Part shown: positions 31,731 through 42,941 of the stretch, piece by piece
Layout of the letters: the number at the start of each line of letters is the position of its first letter
Position numbering within the stretch: position 1 is the first letter of the stretch
Source: Acidobacteriota bacterium
Lineage (GTDB): Bacteria > Acidobacteriota > Vicinamibacteria > Vicinamibacterales > UBA2999
Length of the DNA: 64,000 bases
NCBI GenBank assembly: GCA_016184455.1
Contig: JACPCS010000136.1
Location: 29,065-93,064, forward strand
Direction of reading: 5' to 3'
Position numbers and translations under genes: made by a program
Notes under the pieces: model-generated
What the model was told of the DNA's origin: nothing
Seen by the model: only the letters and a program-made list of their open reading frames with translations
Database searches by the model: none

Positions 31731-32548
31731 GACGGGGGCCCGGATCCCGGATCGTGATCAAGCTGGGCGGCGAGCTGCTCGAGCAGCCGGACGATCTTCG
31801 CCGCGTCGCCAACGGCATCGCCCGGCTGGCGCGCCGGACGCCGGTCGTCGTCGTGCACGGCGGCGGGCGCGAGATCGACGTGGCACTGGCCGCGGCCGGT
31901 ATTCCGAAGCAGCAGGTGGACGGCCTGCGCGTCACCGACGCCCGGACGCTCGCCGTCGTCGTCTCCGTGCTCGCGGGTGGGATCAACACGCGGCTCGTCG
32001 CCGCGCTGCGGGGCGCCGGCGCCCGCGCCGTCGGTCTGACCGGCGCCGATGCGTCGGTCGCCACCATGCGCCGGGCAGCACCGATCACCACGGTTTCGGG
32101 TGAGAGGGTCGATCTCGGGCTCGTCGGTGCGCCCGTCAGCAACGGCACCCCCGAGCTCCTGACCACGCTCGTGGCGCGCGGCTATGTGCCGGTCGTCGCT
32201 TGCATCGGCGCGACGCGCGGCGGCGAGCTGTTGAACGTGAACGCCGACACGCTCGCGTCGCATCTGGCCGCGGCGCTCCACGCCTCGCGGCTCGTGATTG
32301 CCGGCGGCACCGCCGGCGTGCTCGACGCGGAGGGGCGGACGATCGCGCGGCTGACCACGCGCGAGGCCGCGCGTCTCGTTCGGAGCGGCGCCGCCAACAA
32401 GGGCATGGTGGCGAAGCTCGAGGCGTGCCGCGCCGCGCTGCGGCGGGGCGTCGGTGACGTCGTGATTGCCGACGGGAGAACGATCCGGTTCGATGCGCTG
32501 GCCGCGGCCCGCGGTCCGCTGCCCGGCTGCACACAGGTGGTGCGATGA
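31727..32548 (+). CDS. argB: acetylglutamate kinase
   Basis: IVIKLGGELLEQP, VVVHGGGREIDVAL, GAANKGMVAKLEACRAAL. Confidence 0.93.
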   Translation: MRRGPGSRIVIKLGGELLEQPDDLRRVANGIARLARRTPVVVVHGGGREIDVALAAAGIPKQQVDGLRVTDARTLAVVVSVLAGGINTRLVAALRGAGARAVGLTGADASVATMRRAAPITTVSGERVDLGLVGAPVSNGTPELLTTLVARGYVPVVACIGATRGGELLNVNADTLASHLAAALHASRLVIAGGTAGVLDAEGRTIARLTTREAARLVRSGAANKGMVAKLEACRAALRRGVGDVVIADGRTIRFDALAAARGPLPGCTQVVR

Positions 32549-33759
32549 ACCTCACACTCGAGGACATTCAGGCGCGCGAGGCGCGCCACATCCTGCAGAC
32601 CTACCGCCGGCAGCCCGTGGCGTTCATCCGCGGCAGCGGCGCGCGCCTGTACGACACGGCCGGTCGCGAGTACCTCGATTTCATTTCCGGCATCGGCGTG
32701 ACGTCGCTCGGCCACGCACACCCGACGCTGGCGGCCGCGATCGCGGAGCAGGCGGCCACCCTCCTGCACACCTCGAATCTCTACTACCACCCGTACCAGG
32801 CCGAAGCGGCCTCGCGGCTGGCGCAGCTCTCGGGCCTGCCGCGCGCGTTCTTCTGCAACAGCGGCACCGAAGCGGTGGAGGCCTGTCTGAAGTTTGCCCG
32901 CCGCTACTGGTACACGCAGGGCGCGAAAGAGCGGACGCGCTTCGTCGCGCTGGCCGGCGGATTTTCCGGCCGGACCTTCGGCTCGCTCTCGGTGACGCAC
33001 GACGAGCACTATCGCGCGCCGTTTGCGCCGCTGCTCGAGGGCGTCACCTTCGTCGATCCCGACGATCCGGCGGCGCTCGAGGCGGCGGTCACGGATCGGA
33101 CCGCCGCGATCATCGCCGAGCCGATTCAGGGTGAAGGGGGCATCCGGCCGCTGTCGGCCCGGTTCGCGGCCGCCCTCACCGAGGCCTGCACGCGCACCGG
33201 CACGCTGCTCATCGCCGACGAGGTGCAGAGCGGCCTGGGCCGGACCGGTCATCCGTTCTACGCGCCGGTGCTCGGCCTCCGGCCGGACCTGATCTCGGTC
33301 GGCAAGGCGCTCGGCGGCGGCGTCCCGGTCGGCGCGGCGCTCGTATCCGAACGCGTCGCCCAGGCGATTTCTGCCGGCGATCACGGCAGCACGTATGGCG
33401 GGAACCTGCTCGGCACGCGTGCCGCGGTGGTGTTCCTGACCGAGCTCATGGATCGCGGCCTGCTCGATCACGTCAAGACCGTCGGCGTCCACTGCGAGCG
33501 CCGGGTGCGGGCGCTCGCGCTCAAGCACCCCGTCATCGTCGAAGTGCGCGGTGTCGGATTGATGCGCGGCCTGCAGCTGAGCCTCGACGCGACGCCGTTC
33601 GTGGACGAGGCGCGCACGCGCGGCCTGCTGGTCAACCGGACCGACGAGAAGGTCGTCCGCCTGCTGCCGCCGCTGACGATCGAACAGGCCGACATCGACC
33701 GCGCCGTCGACCTGCTCGATGCGGTGTTCGCGGCCGTTGCCGCGGAGGTGAGAGCGTGA
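32545..33759 (+). CDS. argD: acetylornithine aminotransferase
   Basis: YLDFISGIGVTSLGHAHP, FFCNSGTEAVEACLKFARRY, LIADEVQSGLGRTG, SVGKALGGGVPVGA. Confidence 0.94.
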   Translation: MNLTLEDIQAREARHILQTYRRQPVAFIRGSGARLYDTAGREYLDFISGIGVTSLGHAHPTLAAAIAEQAATLLHTSNLYYHPYQAEAASRLAQLSGLPRAFFCNSGTEAVEACLKFARRYWYTQGAKERTRFVALAGGFSGRTFGSLSVTHDEHYRAPFAPLLEGVTFVDPDDPAALEAAVTDRTAAIIAEPIQGEGGIRPLSARFAAALTEACTRTGTLLIADEVQSGLGRTGHPFYAPVLGLRPDLISVGKALGGGVPVGAALVSERVAQAISAGDHGSTYGGNLLGTRAAVVFLTELMDRGLLDHVKTVGVHCERRVRALALKHPVIVEVRGVGLMRGLQLSLDATPFVDEARTRGLLVNRTDEKVVRLLPPLTIEQADIDRAVDLLDAVFAAVAAEVRA

Positions 33760-34283
33760 GCCCGGCGACCCAGACGGCCACCACCGCGCTCTTACGACCG
33801 GCGACGCCGGCGGATGCGCCCGCCATTCATACGCTGATCGTCGAGCACCTTGACGAGGGCCATCTCCTCCCGCGAACGCTCGAGGAGGTGACCACCCACG
33901 CGCACCGGTTCATCGTGGCGGCCAACGGCGGCCGTCTCGTCGCCTGCGGCGAGCTCGCGCCGCTCAGCCGCGTGGTCGGCGAAGTGCGATCGCTGGTGGT
34001 CACGCGCGACGCCCGGCGCCTCGGCCTCGGGGCGGACATCATCGGTGAGCTGGTGCAGCAGGCGACCTCCGCAGGATTCGACACGCTGTGCGCGTTCACG
34101 CACGCGCCGGCGTACTTCGTGCAGCTCGGCTTCTCGATCGTGCCCCACGTCTGGCTGCCGGAAAAGATCGTGACCGACTGCCACGCATGCGCGCACTTCC
34201 GGCGCTGCGGGCAGTACCCCCTGGTTCGAGCGCTGCGCCGCGCGCCGCAGCCGTTCGTGCCGCTCGCCTCACTCCATGGCTGA
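33756..34283 (+). CDS. GNAT acetyltransferase, short N-acetylglutamate synthase-like
   Basis: GEVRSLVVTRDARRLGLGADIIGELV, FVQLGFSIVPHVWLPEKIVTDCHACAHFRRCGQ; inside arg operon. Confidence 0.75.
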   Translation: MSPATQTATTALLRPATPADAPAIHTLIVEHLDEGHLLPRTLEEVTTHAHRFIVAANGGRLVACGELAPLSRVVGEVRSLVVTRDARRLGLGADIIGELVQQATSAGFDTLCAFTHAPAYFVQLGFSIVPHVWLPEKIVTDCHACAHFRRCGQYPLVRALRRAPQPFVPLASLHG

Positions 34284-35513
34284 CGTCCGGTCGATCGAGA
34301 GTCGCGGGCATATCGCGCCGGCGCACGGCGGCATCACCGCGCCGAGGGGATTCACCGCGGGCGCGGTGCACTGCGGCATCAAGGCGGCCGCCACGGCGCT
34401 CGATCTCGCCGTGCTGGCCGCAGACGCACCCGTTCCCGCGGCGGCGCTGCTGACGACGAACCTGGCGCAGGCCGCGCCGGTCATCCTGTCGCGGCAGCAC
34501 CTCGAGCGCACCCACGGCCGCGCGCGCGCCGTCGTCGTCAACAGCGGCTGCGCGAATGCGTGCACCGGCCGACAGGGCCTGGCAGACGCCGCGCGGATGG
34601 CGCAGGAGACCGCAGAGGCGCTCGGTTGTGCGCCCGACGAGGTGCTCGTGGCGAGCACGGGCGTCATCGGCGTGGCGCTGAAGATGGATCGCATCGTCAG
34701 CGGGATCCGTGCGGCCGTCGGCCGCATGAGCCGTGAGGCCGCCGCTGAGGCGGCACGCGCGATCATGACGACCGACCCGTTCCCCAAGGATCATGCCGTC
34801 GTCGTCGAGACGCCTCGCGGGCGCTTCGCGGTCGGCGGCATGGCGAAGGGCTCCGGCATGATCGAGCCGCACATGGCGACGATGCTCGGGTTCCTGACGA
34901 CCGATGCGGAGGTCCCGCCGGCACTGCTCCGGCGGGCGCTTCAGCTCTCGGCGCGCGACACCTTCAACGCGATTACCGTCGACGGCGAGTGCTCCACCAA
35001 TGACTCGCTCTTCGCGCTCGCGTCGGGCGCCAGCGGCGTCGTCATCGACGAAGAGACCTATCCCGCGCTCGTCGACGGGCTCCTGGCCGTCTCGCGCGAG
35101 TTGGCGGTCGCCATCGTGCGGGGCGGCGAAGGGGCCACCAAGGTGATTGCCGTCACGGTGGCCGATGCCCGGACCGTCGACGAGGCTCGGCAGGTGGCGC
35201 GCACGATCGCGAACTCGCCACTCGTGAAGACCGCCGTGCACGGCGCCGATCCGAACTGGGGCCGCATCGTGGCGGCCGCGGGCCGGTCGGGCGTCGCCTT
35301 CGACATCAACCGTCTGACGGTGCACGTCGGCGGCACGCGGCTCTTCGAGCACGGTCTGCCGCACGACGAGTCGGCGCCGATCGCCGCCGAACACCTGAAA
35401 GGCAAGACGGTGCAGATCGATGTGAATCTCGGATCGGGCGGCGGTGTGTCGGCGACGATCTGGACCTGCGATCTGAGCGCCGAGTACGTGCGCATCAACG
35501 GCGAGTACCGGAC

Positions 35514-35517
<4 letters not shown>
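34276..35517 (+). CDS. argJ: bifunctional ornithine acetyltransferase/N-acetylglutamate synthase
   Basis: VVNSGCANACTGRQGLADA, EPHMATMLGFLTTDA, DGECSTNDSLFALASG. Confidence 0.95.
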
Positions 35518-36473
<956 letters not shown>

Positions 36474-36496
36474 CAACTGGCAACTGGCAACTTAGA

Positions 36497-38200
36497 ATGT
36501 GCGCCGTGCACAAGCCCTGGCTGGCGCACTACGACTCGGACGTCGCCAAGACCCTCGCGCCCTACCCGGATCGGACGCTCGTCGATTACCTCTCCGATCT
36601 CGCACGCGAGCACGGCGACAAACCGGTTCTCCTCTTCAAAGGCGCCTCGGTCTCGTACGCCACGCTCGACCGGCTGAGCAACGTCTTCGCCGCGGCGCTC
36701 GCCGCGCGTGGCGTGCGCCCCGGCGATCGCGTGGCACTGCTGCTCCCCAACTGTCCGCAGTTCCTCATCGCGCAGTTCGGTATCTGGAAAGCGGGAGCCG
36801 TCGTCGTGCCGCTCAATCCGATCTACACCGAGCGGGAGCTGGAGGCCGCCATCGCGTCGGTCGGCGCCACGACAATCGTCGTGCTGACGCCGTTCTACGG
36901 GCGAATCAAGAACATTCAGACGCGGGCCGGGCTTCGGCGCGTGATCGCGACGTCAATCAAGGAGTATCTGCCGCCGCTGCTGCGCGTGCTCTTCACGCTG
37001 TTCAAGGAGAAGAGGACCGGCCATCGGATCGCGCTCGCCGCCGAGGACGTCTGGTTCCAGGCGCTGCTCGAGGCGCATCGCCTGGCGCCGACGCCGGCGG
37101 TCACCGTCGGTCCGGACGACCGCGCGGTCATTCTCTCGAGCGGCGGCACAACGGGGACGCCGAAAGGCGTCGTGGGGCTGCACCGGCACTACGTCGCGGC
37201 CGGACGGCAGCTGCATGAGTGGACGAAGTCGGCCCTGACAGCGTGGACCGACGTCATCATGCTGCCGCTGCCGCTGTTTCACGTCTATGCGAATGCCGGC
37301 GTGCAGCCGCTCGCGTTCGTGGCGCCGGCGCCGCTCTCGATCGTGCCGAACCCGCGCGACATCGGCGATCTGCTCAAGACGATCCGCCAGGTGAAGCCGG
37401 CGTTCTTCAACGGCATTCCGACGCTCTATGCCGCCATCCTCAACCATCCGGACGTGCGCGCCGGCAAGGTGTCGCTCCGCTCGATCAAGCTGTGCTTCTC
37501 CGGCGCCTCGGCGCTGATGGCGGAGACCAAGCGGCAGTTCGAGGAGGCGACCGGCGCGCGGATCGTCGAAGGCTACTCGCTGACGGAAGCGATGATGGCG
37601 TGCTGCGTAAACCCGGTGAAAGGGAAGAACAAGATCGGTTCGATCGGATTGCCGCTGCCCGATGTCGAGGCCCGTATCGTCGACGCCGAGCGCGGCGACC
37701 GCGACCTGCCGTTCGGCGAGGTCGGCGAGCTCATCCTGCGCGCGCCTCAGTACATGGCCGAGTACTGGAGCAATCCCGCCGAGACCGCCGATACGCTGCG
37801 GCGGCATGGCGAGGGCGGGCTGTGGGTGCACACGGGCGACCTCGCCTACATGGACGAGGAGGGCTACATCTTCCTCGTCGATCGCAAGAAGGACATGCTC
37901 AAGACGAGCGGCTTTCAGGTGTGGCCGCGCGAGATCGAGGAAGTGCTGTCGGAGCACCCGGCCGTCATGGAGGCGAGCGTGGCCGGCATTCCCGATCCGC
38001 TCAAAGGCGAGGTGGCGAAGGCATGGGTGGTGCTGAGGGCCGGCCAGAGCGCCACCGAAGAGGAGCTGCGCGCCTTCTGCCGCGAGCGGCTCGCGCCCTA
38101 CAAAGTGCCCGCACACATCGAGTTCCGGAAGGACCTGCCGAAGACGATGGTCGGCAAGGTGCTAAGACGGGTGCTGGTATCGGAACACCCCCGTACGTAG
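36497..38200 (+). CDS. AMP-binding long-chain acyl-CoA synthetase-like
   Basis: VILSSGGTTGTPKGVVGLHRH, VEGYSLTEAMMACCVNP, DRKKDMLKTSGFQVWPREIEEVL, PKTMVGKVLRR. Confidence 0.92.
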   Translation: MCAVHKPWLAHYDSDVAKTLAPYPDRTLVDYLSDLAREHGDKPVLLFKGASVSYATLDRLSNVFAAALAARGVRPGDRVALLLPNCPQFLIAQFGIWKAGAVVVPLNPIYTERELEAAIASVGATTIVVLTPFYGRIKNIQTRAGLRRVIATSIKEYLPPLLRVLFTLFKEKRTGHRIALAAEDVWFQALLEAHRLAPTPAVTVGPDDRAVILSSGGTTGTPKGVVGLHRHYVAAGRQLHEWTKSALTAWTDVIMLPLPLFHVYANAGVQPLAFVAPAPLSIVPNPRDIGDLLKTIRQVKPAFFNGIPTLYAAILNHPDVRAGKVSLRSIKLCFSGASALMAETKRQFEEATGARIVEGYSLTEAMMACCVNPVKGKNKIGSIGLPLPDVEARIVDAERGDRDLPFGEVGELILRAPQYMAEYWSNPAETADTLRRHGEGGLWVHTGDLAYMDEEGYIFLVDRKKDMLKTSGFQVWPREIEEVLSEHPAVMEASVAGIPDPLKGEVAKAWVVLRAGQSATEEELRAFCRERLAPYKVPAHIEFRKDLPKTMVGKVLRRVLVSEHPRT

Positions 38201-38229
38201 CGTCCGGCTTCAGCCGGATCCGTGATGCA

Positions 38230-39009
38230 TCAGCTCGCGCCGACCGCCTTCACTTCGACATCGGCTGCGACCAGGGCCTGGCGAATTCGCGCGGCCAGCT
38301 CCGCGGCGCCCGGCGTATCGCCGTGCACGCACAACGTATCGATCGCCAGACGTACGCGGCTGCCATCGATGGCGTCGACGACCCCGTCGCGCACCATGCG
38401 AACCGCGCGCTCGACGACGATCTCCGGATCGTGGATCACCGCTCCAGGCTCGGATCGCGGTACGAGCGTGCCATCGGCCCGGTACGCGCGGTCCGCGAAT
38501 CCCTCGCGCGCCGTCCGCAGCCCGGCGCGCGCACCCGCCGCCACGATCTCCGATCCAGGCAGGCCAAAAAGGATCAGTTCCCGGTCGATCACTACGGCGG
38601 CGCGCGCGACGGCGTCGGCCAGCGCGCGGTCGCGCACGGCCATGTTGAAGAGCGCCCCGTGCGGCTTGACGTGCTGAAGCCGCACACCCTGTGCGGCGCC
38701 GATTGCGGCAAGCGCTCCGACTTGATAGACGACAAAGTCCTCGACGTCGTGCGGCGCCACGTGCAGCTCGCGGCGGCCGAAGCCTTCGAGGTCCGGAAAG
38801 CCGGGGTGTGCGCCAACGGCAACACCGTGCGCCCGCGCGAGCGCCACCGTCGCACGCATCACACCAGGGTCGCCCGCGTGAAAGCCGCATGCGACGTTCG
38901 CTGAGGTGATCGACGGCATCAGCGCCGCATCCGCGTGGGGCGGCGCGTCGGAGCCGGCTACGGTCGCGCTTCGCCCTTCACCGACGTCGGCGTTCAGGTC
39001 GATGCGCAT
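38230..39009 (-). CDS. pxpA: 5-oxoprolinase subunit A (LamB/YcsF)
   Basis: MRIDLNADVGEG, SITSANVACGFHAGDPGVM, GAHPGFPDLEGFGRR, KPHGALFNM. Confidence 0.92.
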   Translation of the reverse strand: MRIDLNADVGEGRSATVAGSDAPPHADAALMPSITSANVACGFHAGDPGVMRATVALARAHGVAVGAHPGFPDLEGFGRRELHVAPHDVEDFVVYQVGALAAIGAAQGVRLQHVKPHGALFNMAVRDRALADAVARAAVVIDRELILFGLPGSEIVAAGARAGLRTAREGFADRAYRADGTLVPRSEPGAVIHDPEIVVERAVRMVRDGVVDAIDGSRVRLAIDTLCVHGDTPGAAELAARIRQALVAADVEVKAVGAS

Positions 39010-39111
39010 GCCTCAGGGCCGGACATAGTTGTAATTCTTGCCACATTCCTGAAAGCGGGGCGAGAGCGAAATTGGCCGTATTGCTCGGAAAACGCGCGGC
39101 ACATCGGTTGC

Positions 39112-39187
39112 CCTGATGGGGTGTGTCGGTCTGTGGTTTACGGCAGAATGCCGTAAACGCTGGGGGGAGCCAGGCCGGCATATCAGG
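39112..39187 (+). ncRNA. candidate structured RNA
   Basis: Nested pairing: CCTGAT/ATCAGG, GTCGGTCTG/CAGGCCGGC (two GU), GTTTACGGCA-GAA-TGCCGTAAAC; followed by intrinsic terminator; no + strand CDS. Confidence 0.4.
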
Positions 39188-39225
39188 ACGGAACGCTGGC
39201 ATCAGCGTCCCGTCCTGTTTATTTT
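39184..39225 (+). terminator. strong intrinsic terminator (+ strand)
   Basis: CAGGACGG-a-ACGCTG-gcat-CAGCGT-c-CCGTCCTG followed by TTTATTTT. Confidence 0.8.
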
Positions 39226-40356
39226 CTAGACGCCCGCGCCTTCGGGATACTCGAGCGCCAGCTTCAGCTCGCGCGCCAGCGTGTCGACCGTGGTGCCCTG
39301 CCGCTTCCATGCGCCCTCCGTCTCGAAGCGCTGGTCGCCAATGCGGCGGCCCCACGGCGCGATCACGCGTCCAATCGCGCGGTAGTCGCTGCGGTCGACG
39401 TGCTCCTGGTCGAGGCGACGCACGACGTCGGGCGAGACACGAATAAAGGCACGGAGCGCAGTGGCCGACTTGATGCTGTACTTGCGGCCGCCCCACGCAG
39501 CGCCGAAGACGAGCGACACCTGCTTGAAGTAGTTCACGAAGAACTTCTTTGCATCCTCGCGGAAGTCGGCCGACTTCCGCGGCCCGCCGAACGCATCGCC
39601 GGCGAAGAGCTTCTTCAGCTCCTGCGCGAGCGGCGCCTGCGCCACGCGCCCCCGCCCGACGCCGAGCAGCTTGATCTCGCCGTGCAGCGGCGAGTCCTCC
39701 CGATCGTTGAGCGCGCGCACCACGTCGTGCGCGGCCGCCAGCGACTCGTCGCGGTAGAGCTGCCGGCCCGACAGGCTCACCAGGTGCGACGGATTGAGCC
39801 GCGTGTGCTTGGCGTTGATCGTGACGAACATCTGCACGATATGGTCCTCGGGCAGCCGGTCGAAGATGATGGCGGGTACCGTGAAGTCGTGGCCCCGCAT
39901 GTTGTCGATATCCGCGTGCAGCGCGAGCAGGCGGTGCTGGCCGTCGATCGCACGGAGGATCCCTTCGCGCTCGGGCACTTTGAGCCGGCCCACCACGGAC
40001 CCTGCCTCGACCGGCTCGAACGTGAGTTTCTCGTCGCAGGAGATGATCACGGCGCCGGGGATCGACGGCAGGTCGCGCGCCTGGCGGCACTGCTCGTAGT
40101 ACTGCATGAGTTCGTCGATCTTTCGCCGGATGATCTGGCGCTGGTAGGCCCTCTCGCTTGCAGCGATCCGCCGTTCGAGCAAATCCCAGTTCACCTTCGA
40201 TGGGACTTTTTTCGCGGCGCCACGGACCGGCTGCGCCGCCTCGCCGTAGCTCAACACCTCGAAGCGAACCAGCTTGTCGATGTCCTCGGCGGTCAGCGAG
40301 GCCTGGTAGAACTGCACGCCGAACTGCTGCATTCGAATGGCAGCAACGTTTATCAT
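39226..40356 (-). CDS. DGQHR domain protein (DndB-like)
   Basis: GILRAIDGQHRLLALHADID, VQMFVTINAKHTRLNPSHLVSL. Confidence 0.85.
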   Translation of the reverse strand: MINVAAIRMQQFGVQFYQASLTAEDIDKLVRFEVLSYGEAAQPVRGAAKKVPSKVNWDLLERRIAASERAYQRQIIRRKIDELMQYYEQCRQARDLPSIPGAVIISCDEKLTFEPVEAGSVVGRLKVPEREGILRAIDGQHRLLALHADIDNMRGHDFTVPAIIFDRLPEDHIVQMFVTINAKHTRLNPSHLVSLSGRQLYRDESLAAAHDVVRALNDREDSPLHGEIKLLGVGRGRVAQAPLAQELKKLFAGDAFGGPRKSADFREDAKKFFVNYFKQVSLVFGAAWGGRKYSIKSATALRAFIRVSPDVVRRLDQEHVDRSDYRAIGRVIAPWGRRIGDQRFETEGAWKRQGTTVDTLARELKLALEYPEGAGV

Positions 40357-40516
40357 GTGGGGTCCTCTCCGGCTCCCGCGAAGGGGTGCAAGGAAGACGC
40401 GAATTGTATCGGCCTGTCGTCCCCTTCCTCAACCCGTTTTTTCGGTTTTTGTTCGAAATTCGGGAGGGCGAGTGTGGCCCGGTCAGTATATCTGGCGTCG
40501 GCACAAGGAGTTACGC

Positions 40517-42802
40517 ATGGTCGGTTTCCGTGCCACTTCACGCGCAGTGGCACTCGTCCTCCTCGGCACCCCGCTCGGCTTCGTCTCGGACGCGGCGGCT
40601 CAGCAGAGCAACCCACCGCAGAACTCCGCCCGAACGGCATCGGTCAATGCGGCCGACATCGATTACGACACGGCGCATCTGGAGCGGCGGCTCGAGGCCG
40701 TCCGCGCCAGCGGCCCGATTACGCTCGACGGCACGCTCGATGAACCGTCATGGGCGAGCGCACCACTGGCCGCGCATTTCATCCAGAACGACCCGCGCGA
40801 AGGCGAGCCGGCGACGTATGACACCGAGGTCCGCGTCCTCTACGACGACGAGGCGATCTACTTCGGCGTGTTCGCGCGCGACGAGGAGCCGGGCCGCCTG
40901 ACGGTCACCGACCTGAAGAAGGACTTCAACACCAACAACAGCGACGGCTTCCGCATCGTCCTCGACACGTTCCACGACGCGCGGAACGGCTACACGTTCG
41001 CCACCAATCCCGGCGGCGCCAGGTACGACGCCCAGATGGCGAACGAGGGGCGCGAGCGCAACGCCGACTGGGACGGCATCTGGGACGTCGCGACGCGCGT
41101 GGCGGAGACGGGATGGTACGCCGAGATCCGGATTCCGTTCCGGACGCTGAAGTTCGAGACCCGCGACATGCAGACCTGGGGCGTCAACTTCGAGCGCAAG
41201 CTGCGCCGCGTCAATGAGGACAGCTACTGGTCGCCCGTGCCCCGCATCTACGATCTGGACCGCGTGTCGATGGCCGGCACGATCGAGGGGCTGCGCGGCG
41301 TCCGTCCGGGCATGAACCTCCGCTTCAAGCCGTACGCCGCGACGACCTCCAGCGCGCTCGCCGGCCGCCCGACGACCCGCGAATTCGACGCGGGACTCGA
41401 CGTGAAGTACGGCGTGACGAGCGGGCTCGTGTGGGACTTCACCGCCAACACCGACTTCTCGCAGGTCGAGGCCGACGAGCAGCAGATCAACCTCACGCGC
41501 TTCAGCCTGTTCTTTCCCGAGAAGCGCGATTTCTTCCTGGAGAACTCGGGCATCTTTCAGTTCGGCACCAACGCCGGCCAGTTCGGCGGGGGCGGCCAGG
41601 GCGGCGGGGGCGGCGGCGGCCGTGAGATGCGGCTCTTCTTCAGCCGGCGAATCGGCCTCTCCGATGCCGGCGAGCCGATTCCGATCCTCGGCGGCACCCG
41701 GCTGACCGGCCGGCAGGGCGCCTACTCAATGGGCGTGATCAACATTCAGCAGCGCGAGACCGACACGGTCTCGGCCGCCAACTTCACGGCGCTGCGGCTG
41801 CGGCGCGACATTCTCGCCAACTCCGATATCGGCGCGGTCTTCCTCAACAAGGAACGGAACGGGCCGCTCTTCAACCGCGTTGCCGGTGTCGATGCGAATT
41901 TCCGCTTCGGCGATCTCAGCATCAACGCGTATCTCGCGAAATCGTTCTCTCCGGGAACGGCGGCCCCGCACACGGGCAACGAACTGGCCAGCCGCGCCGG
42001 CTTCAACTACCAGAGCCGGACGTGGCAGGCGCAGGCGGGCCACAGCGGCATCGGCGACCGGTTCAACGACGAGATGGGCTTCGTCCCGCGCTGGGGCATC
42101 CACAACTACGACGGCCGCATCGGCCGGCAGATCCGGCCGCAGGCGGTCTCGAAGTGGCTGCGCCAGATGCAGCCGCATTTCGAGTTCGACATCTTCACGC
42201 GGCAGCACGACGGCATGCTCGACACCTCCTACAACGGGTACCACTGGAACTTCAACTTCCAGGACGGCTCGAACGCGGAGATCGGCTTCAATCCGATGAT
42301 CGAGGACGTGCCCGAGGCGTTCACCATCAACAGCGCCACGCGTACGCAGGTCAACACCGGACGCTACGAGTTCACCGAGTACTTCGCGTTCTGGAGGACG
42401 AACGAGGCGGCGATGCTGTCGTTCAACACGCGCTATGCCGTCGGCGACTTCTACGACGGGTACCGACGTCAGCTGAACTTCGGGCCGTCTGTACGGATGA
42501 CGGAGAAGTTCAACGCGTCGGTCAACCTGCAGCTGAACGACATCTCGCTGTCGACGGGCTCGTTCATTTCCAAGCTCGTGACCACGCGCGTGAACTACAA
42601 CTTCAACACGAAGATGTTCTTCAACGCGCTGGTCCAGTACAACAGCGACAACCGCCAGTGGACGTCGAACCTGCGCTTCAACATCATCCACCGGCCGCTC
42701 AGCGACTTTTACCTGGTCTACAACGAGCGGCGCGACGAGCGGAGCGGCATCCTGCTGAGCCGCGCGGTGATCGCCAAGATGACCTATCTGATGGCGTTTT
42801 GA
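40517..42802 (+). CDS. DUF5916 domain protein with CBM9-like N-terminus (outer-membrane-type)
   Basis: ITLDGTLDEPSWASAPLAAHFIQNDPREGEPATYDTEVRVLYDDEAIYFGV, FFPEKRDFFLENSGIF. Confidence 0.9.
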   Translation: MVGFRATSRAVALVLLGTPLGFVSDAAAQQSNPPQNSARTASVNAADIDYDTAHLERRLEAVRASGPITLDGTLDEPSWASAPLAAHFIQNDPREGEPATYDTEVRVLYDDEAIYFGVFARDEEPGRLTVTDLKKDFNTNNSDGFRIVLDTFHDARNGYTFATNPGGARYDAQMANEGRERNADWDGIWDVATRVAETGWYAEIRIPFRTLKFETRDMQTWGVNFERKLRRVNEDSYWSPVPRIYDLDRVSMAGTIEGLRGVRPGMNLRFKPYAATTSSALAGRPTTREFDAGLDVKYGVTSGLVWDFTANTDFSQVEADEQQINLTRFSLFFPEKRDFFLENSGIFQFGTNAGQFGGGGQGGGGGGGREMRLFFSRRIGLSDAGEPIPILGGTRLTGRQGAYSMGVINIQQRETDTVSAANFTALRLRRDILANSDIGAVFLNKERNGPLFNRVAGVDANFRFGDLSINAYLAKSFSPGTAAPHTGNELASRAGFNYQSRTWQAQAGHSGIGDRFNDEMGFVPRWGIHNYDGRIGRQIRPQAVSKWLRQMQPHFEFDIFTRQHDGMLDTSYNGYHWNFNFQDGSNAEIGFNPMIEDVPEAFTINSATRTQVNTGRYEFTEYFAFWRTNEAAMLSFNTRYAVGDFYDGYRRQLNFGPSVRMTEKFNASVNLQLNDISLSTGSFISKLVTTRVNYNFNTKMFFNALVQYNSDNRQWTSNLRFNIIHRPLSDFYLVYNERRDERSGILLSRAVIAKMTYLMAF

Positions 42803-42810
42803 ACCACGAC

Positions 42811-42856
42811 GGTCCCAGCGCGGCGGAGCCGCAACCACACATGCCGCGCTGGGACC
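42811..42856. terminator. 14-bp perfect inverted repeat in convergent region
   Basis: GGTCCCAGCGCGGC ... GCCGCGCTGGGACC. Confidence 0.55.
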
Positions 42857-42877
42857 TCGGACCAGCGCTGGCACGAA

Positions 42878-42941
42878 CGTGACACTAACGCGCTCGCAGC
42901 TGTTTTGCCAAACAAACAAACTTCAGCGCGTTAGTGTCACG
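42878..42941. repeat. 17-bp perfect inverted repeat CGTGACACTAACGCGCT / AGCGCGTTAGTGTCACG
   Basis: Directly read; right arm contains the stop codon of the minus-strand acyltransferase. Confidence 0.9.

Noticed and set aside
39112-39187. 4.5S SRP RNA or c-di-GMP riboswitch
   Set aside because: Lacks the GGAAGCA SRP loop and the conserved GEMM core; kept only as an unclassified candidate RNA.
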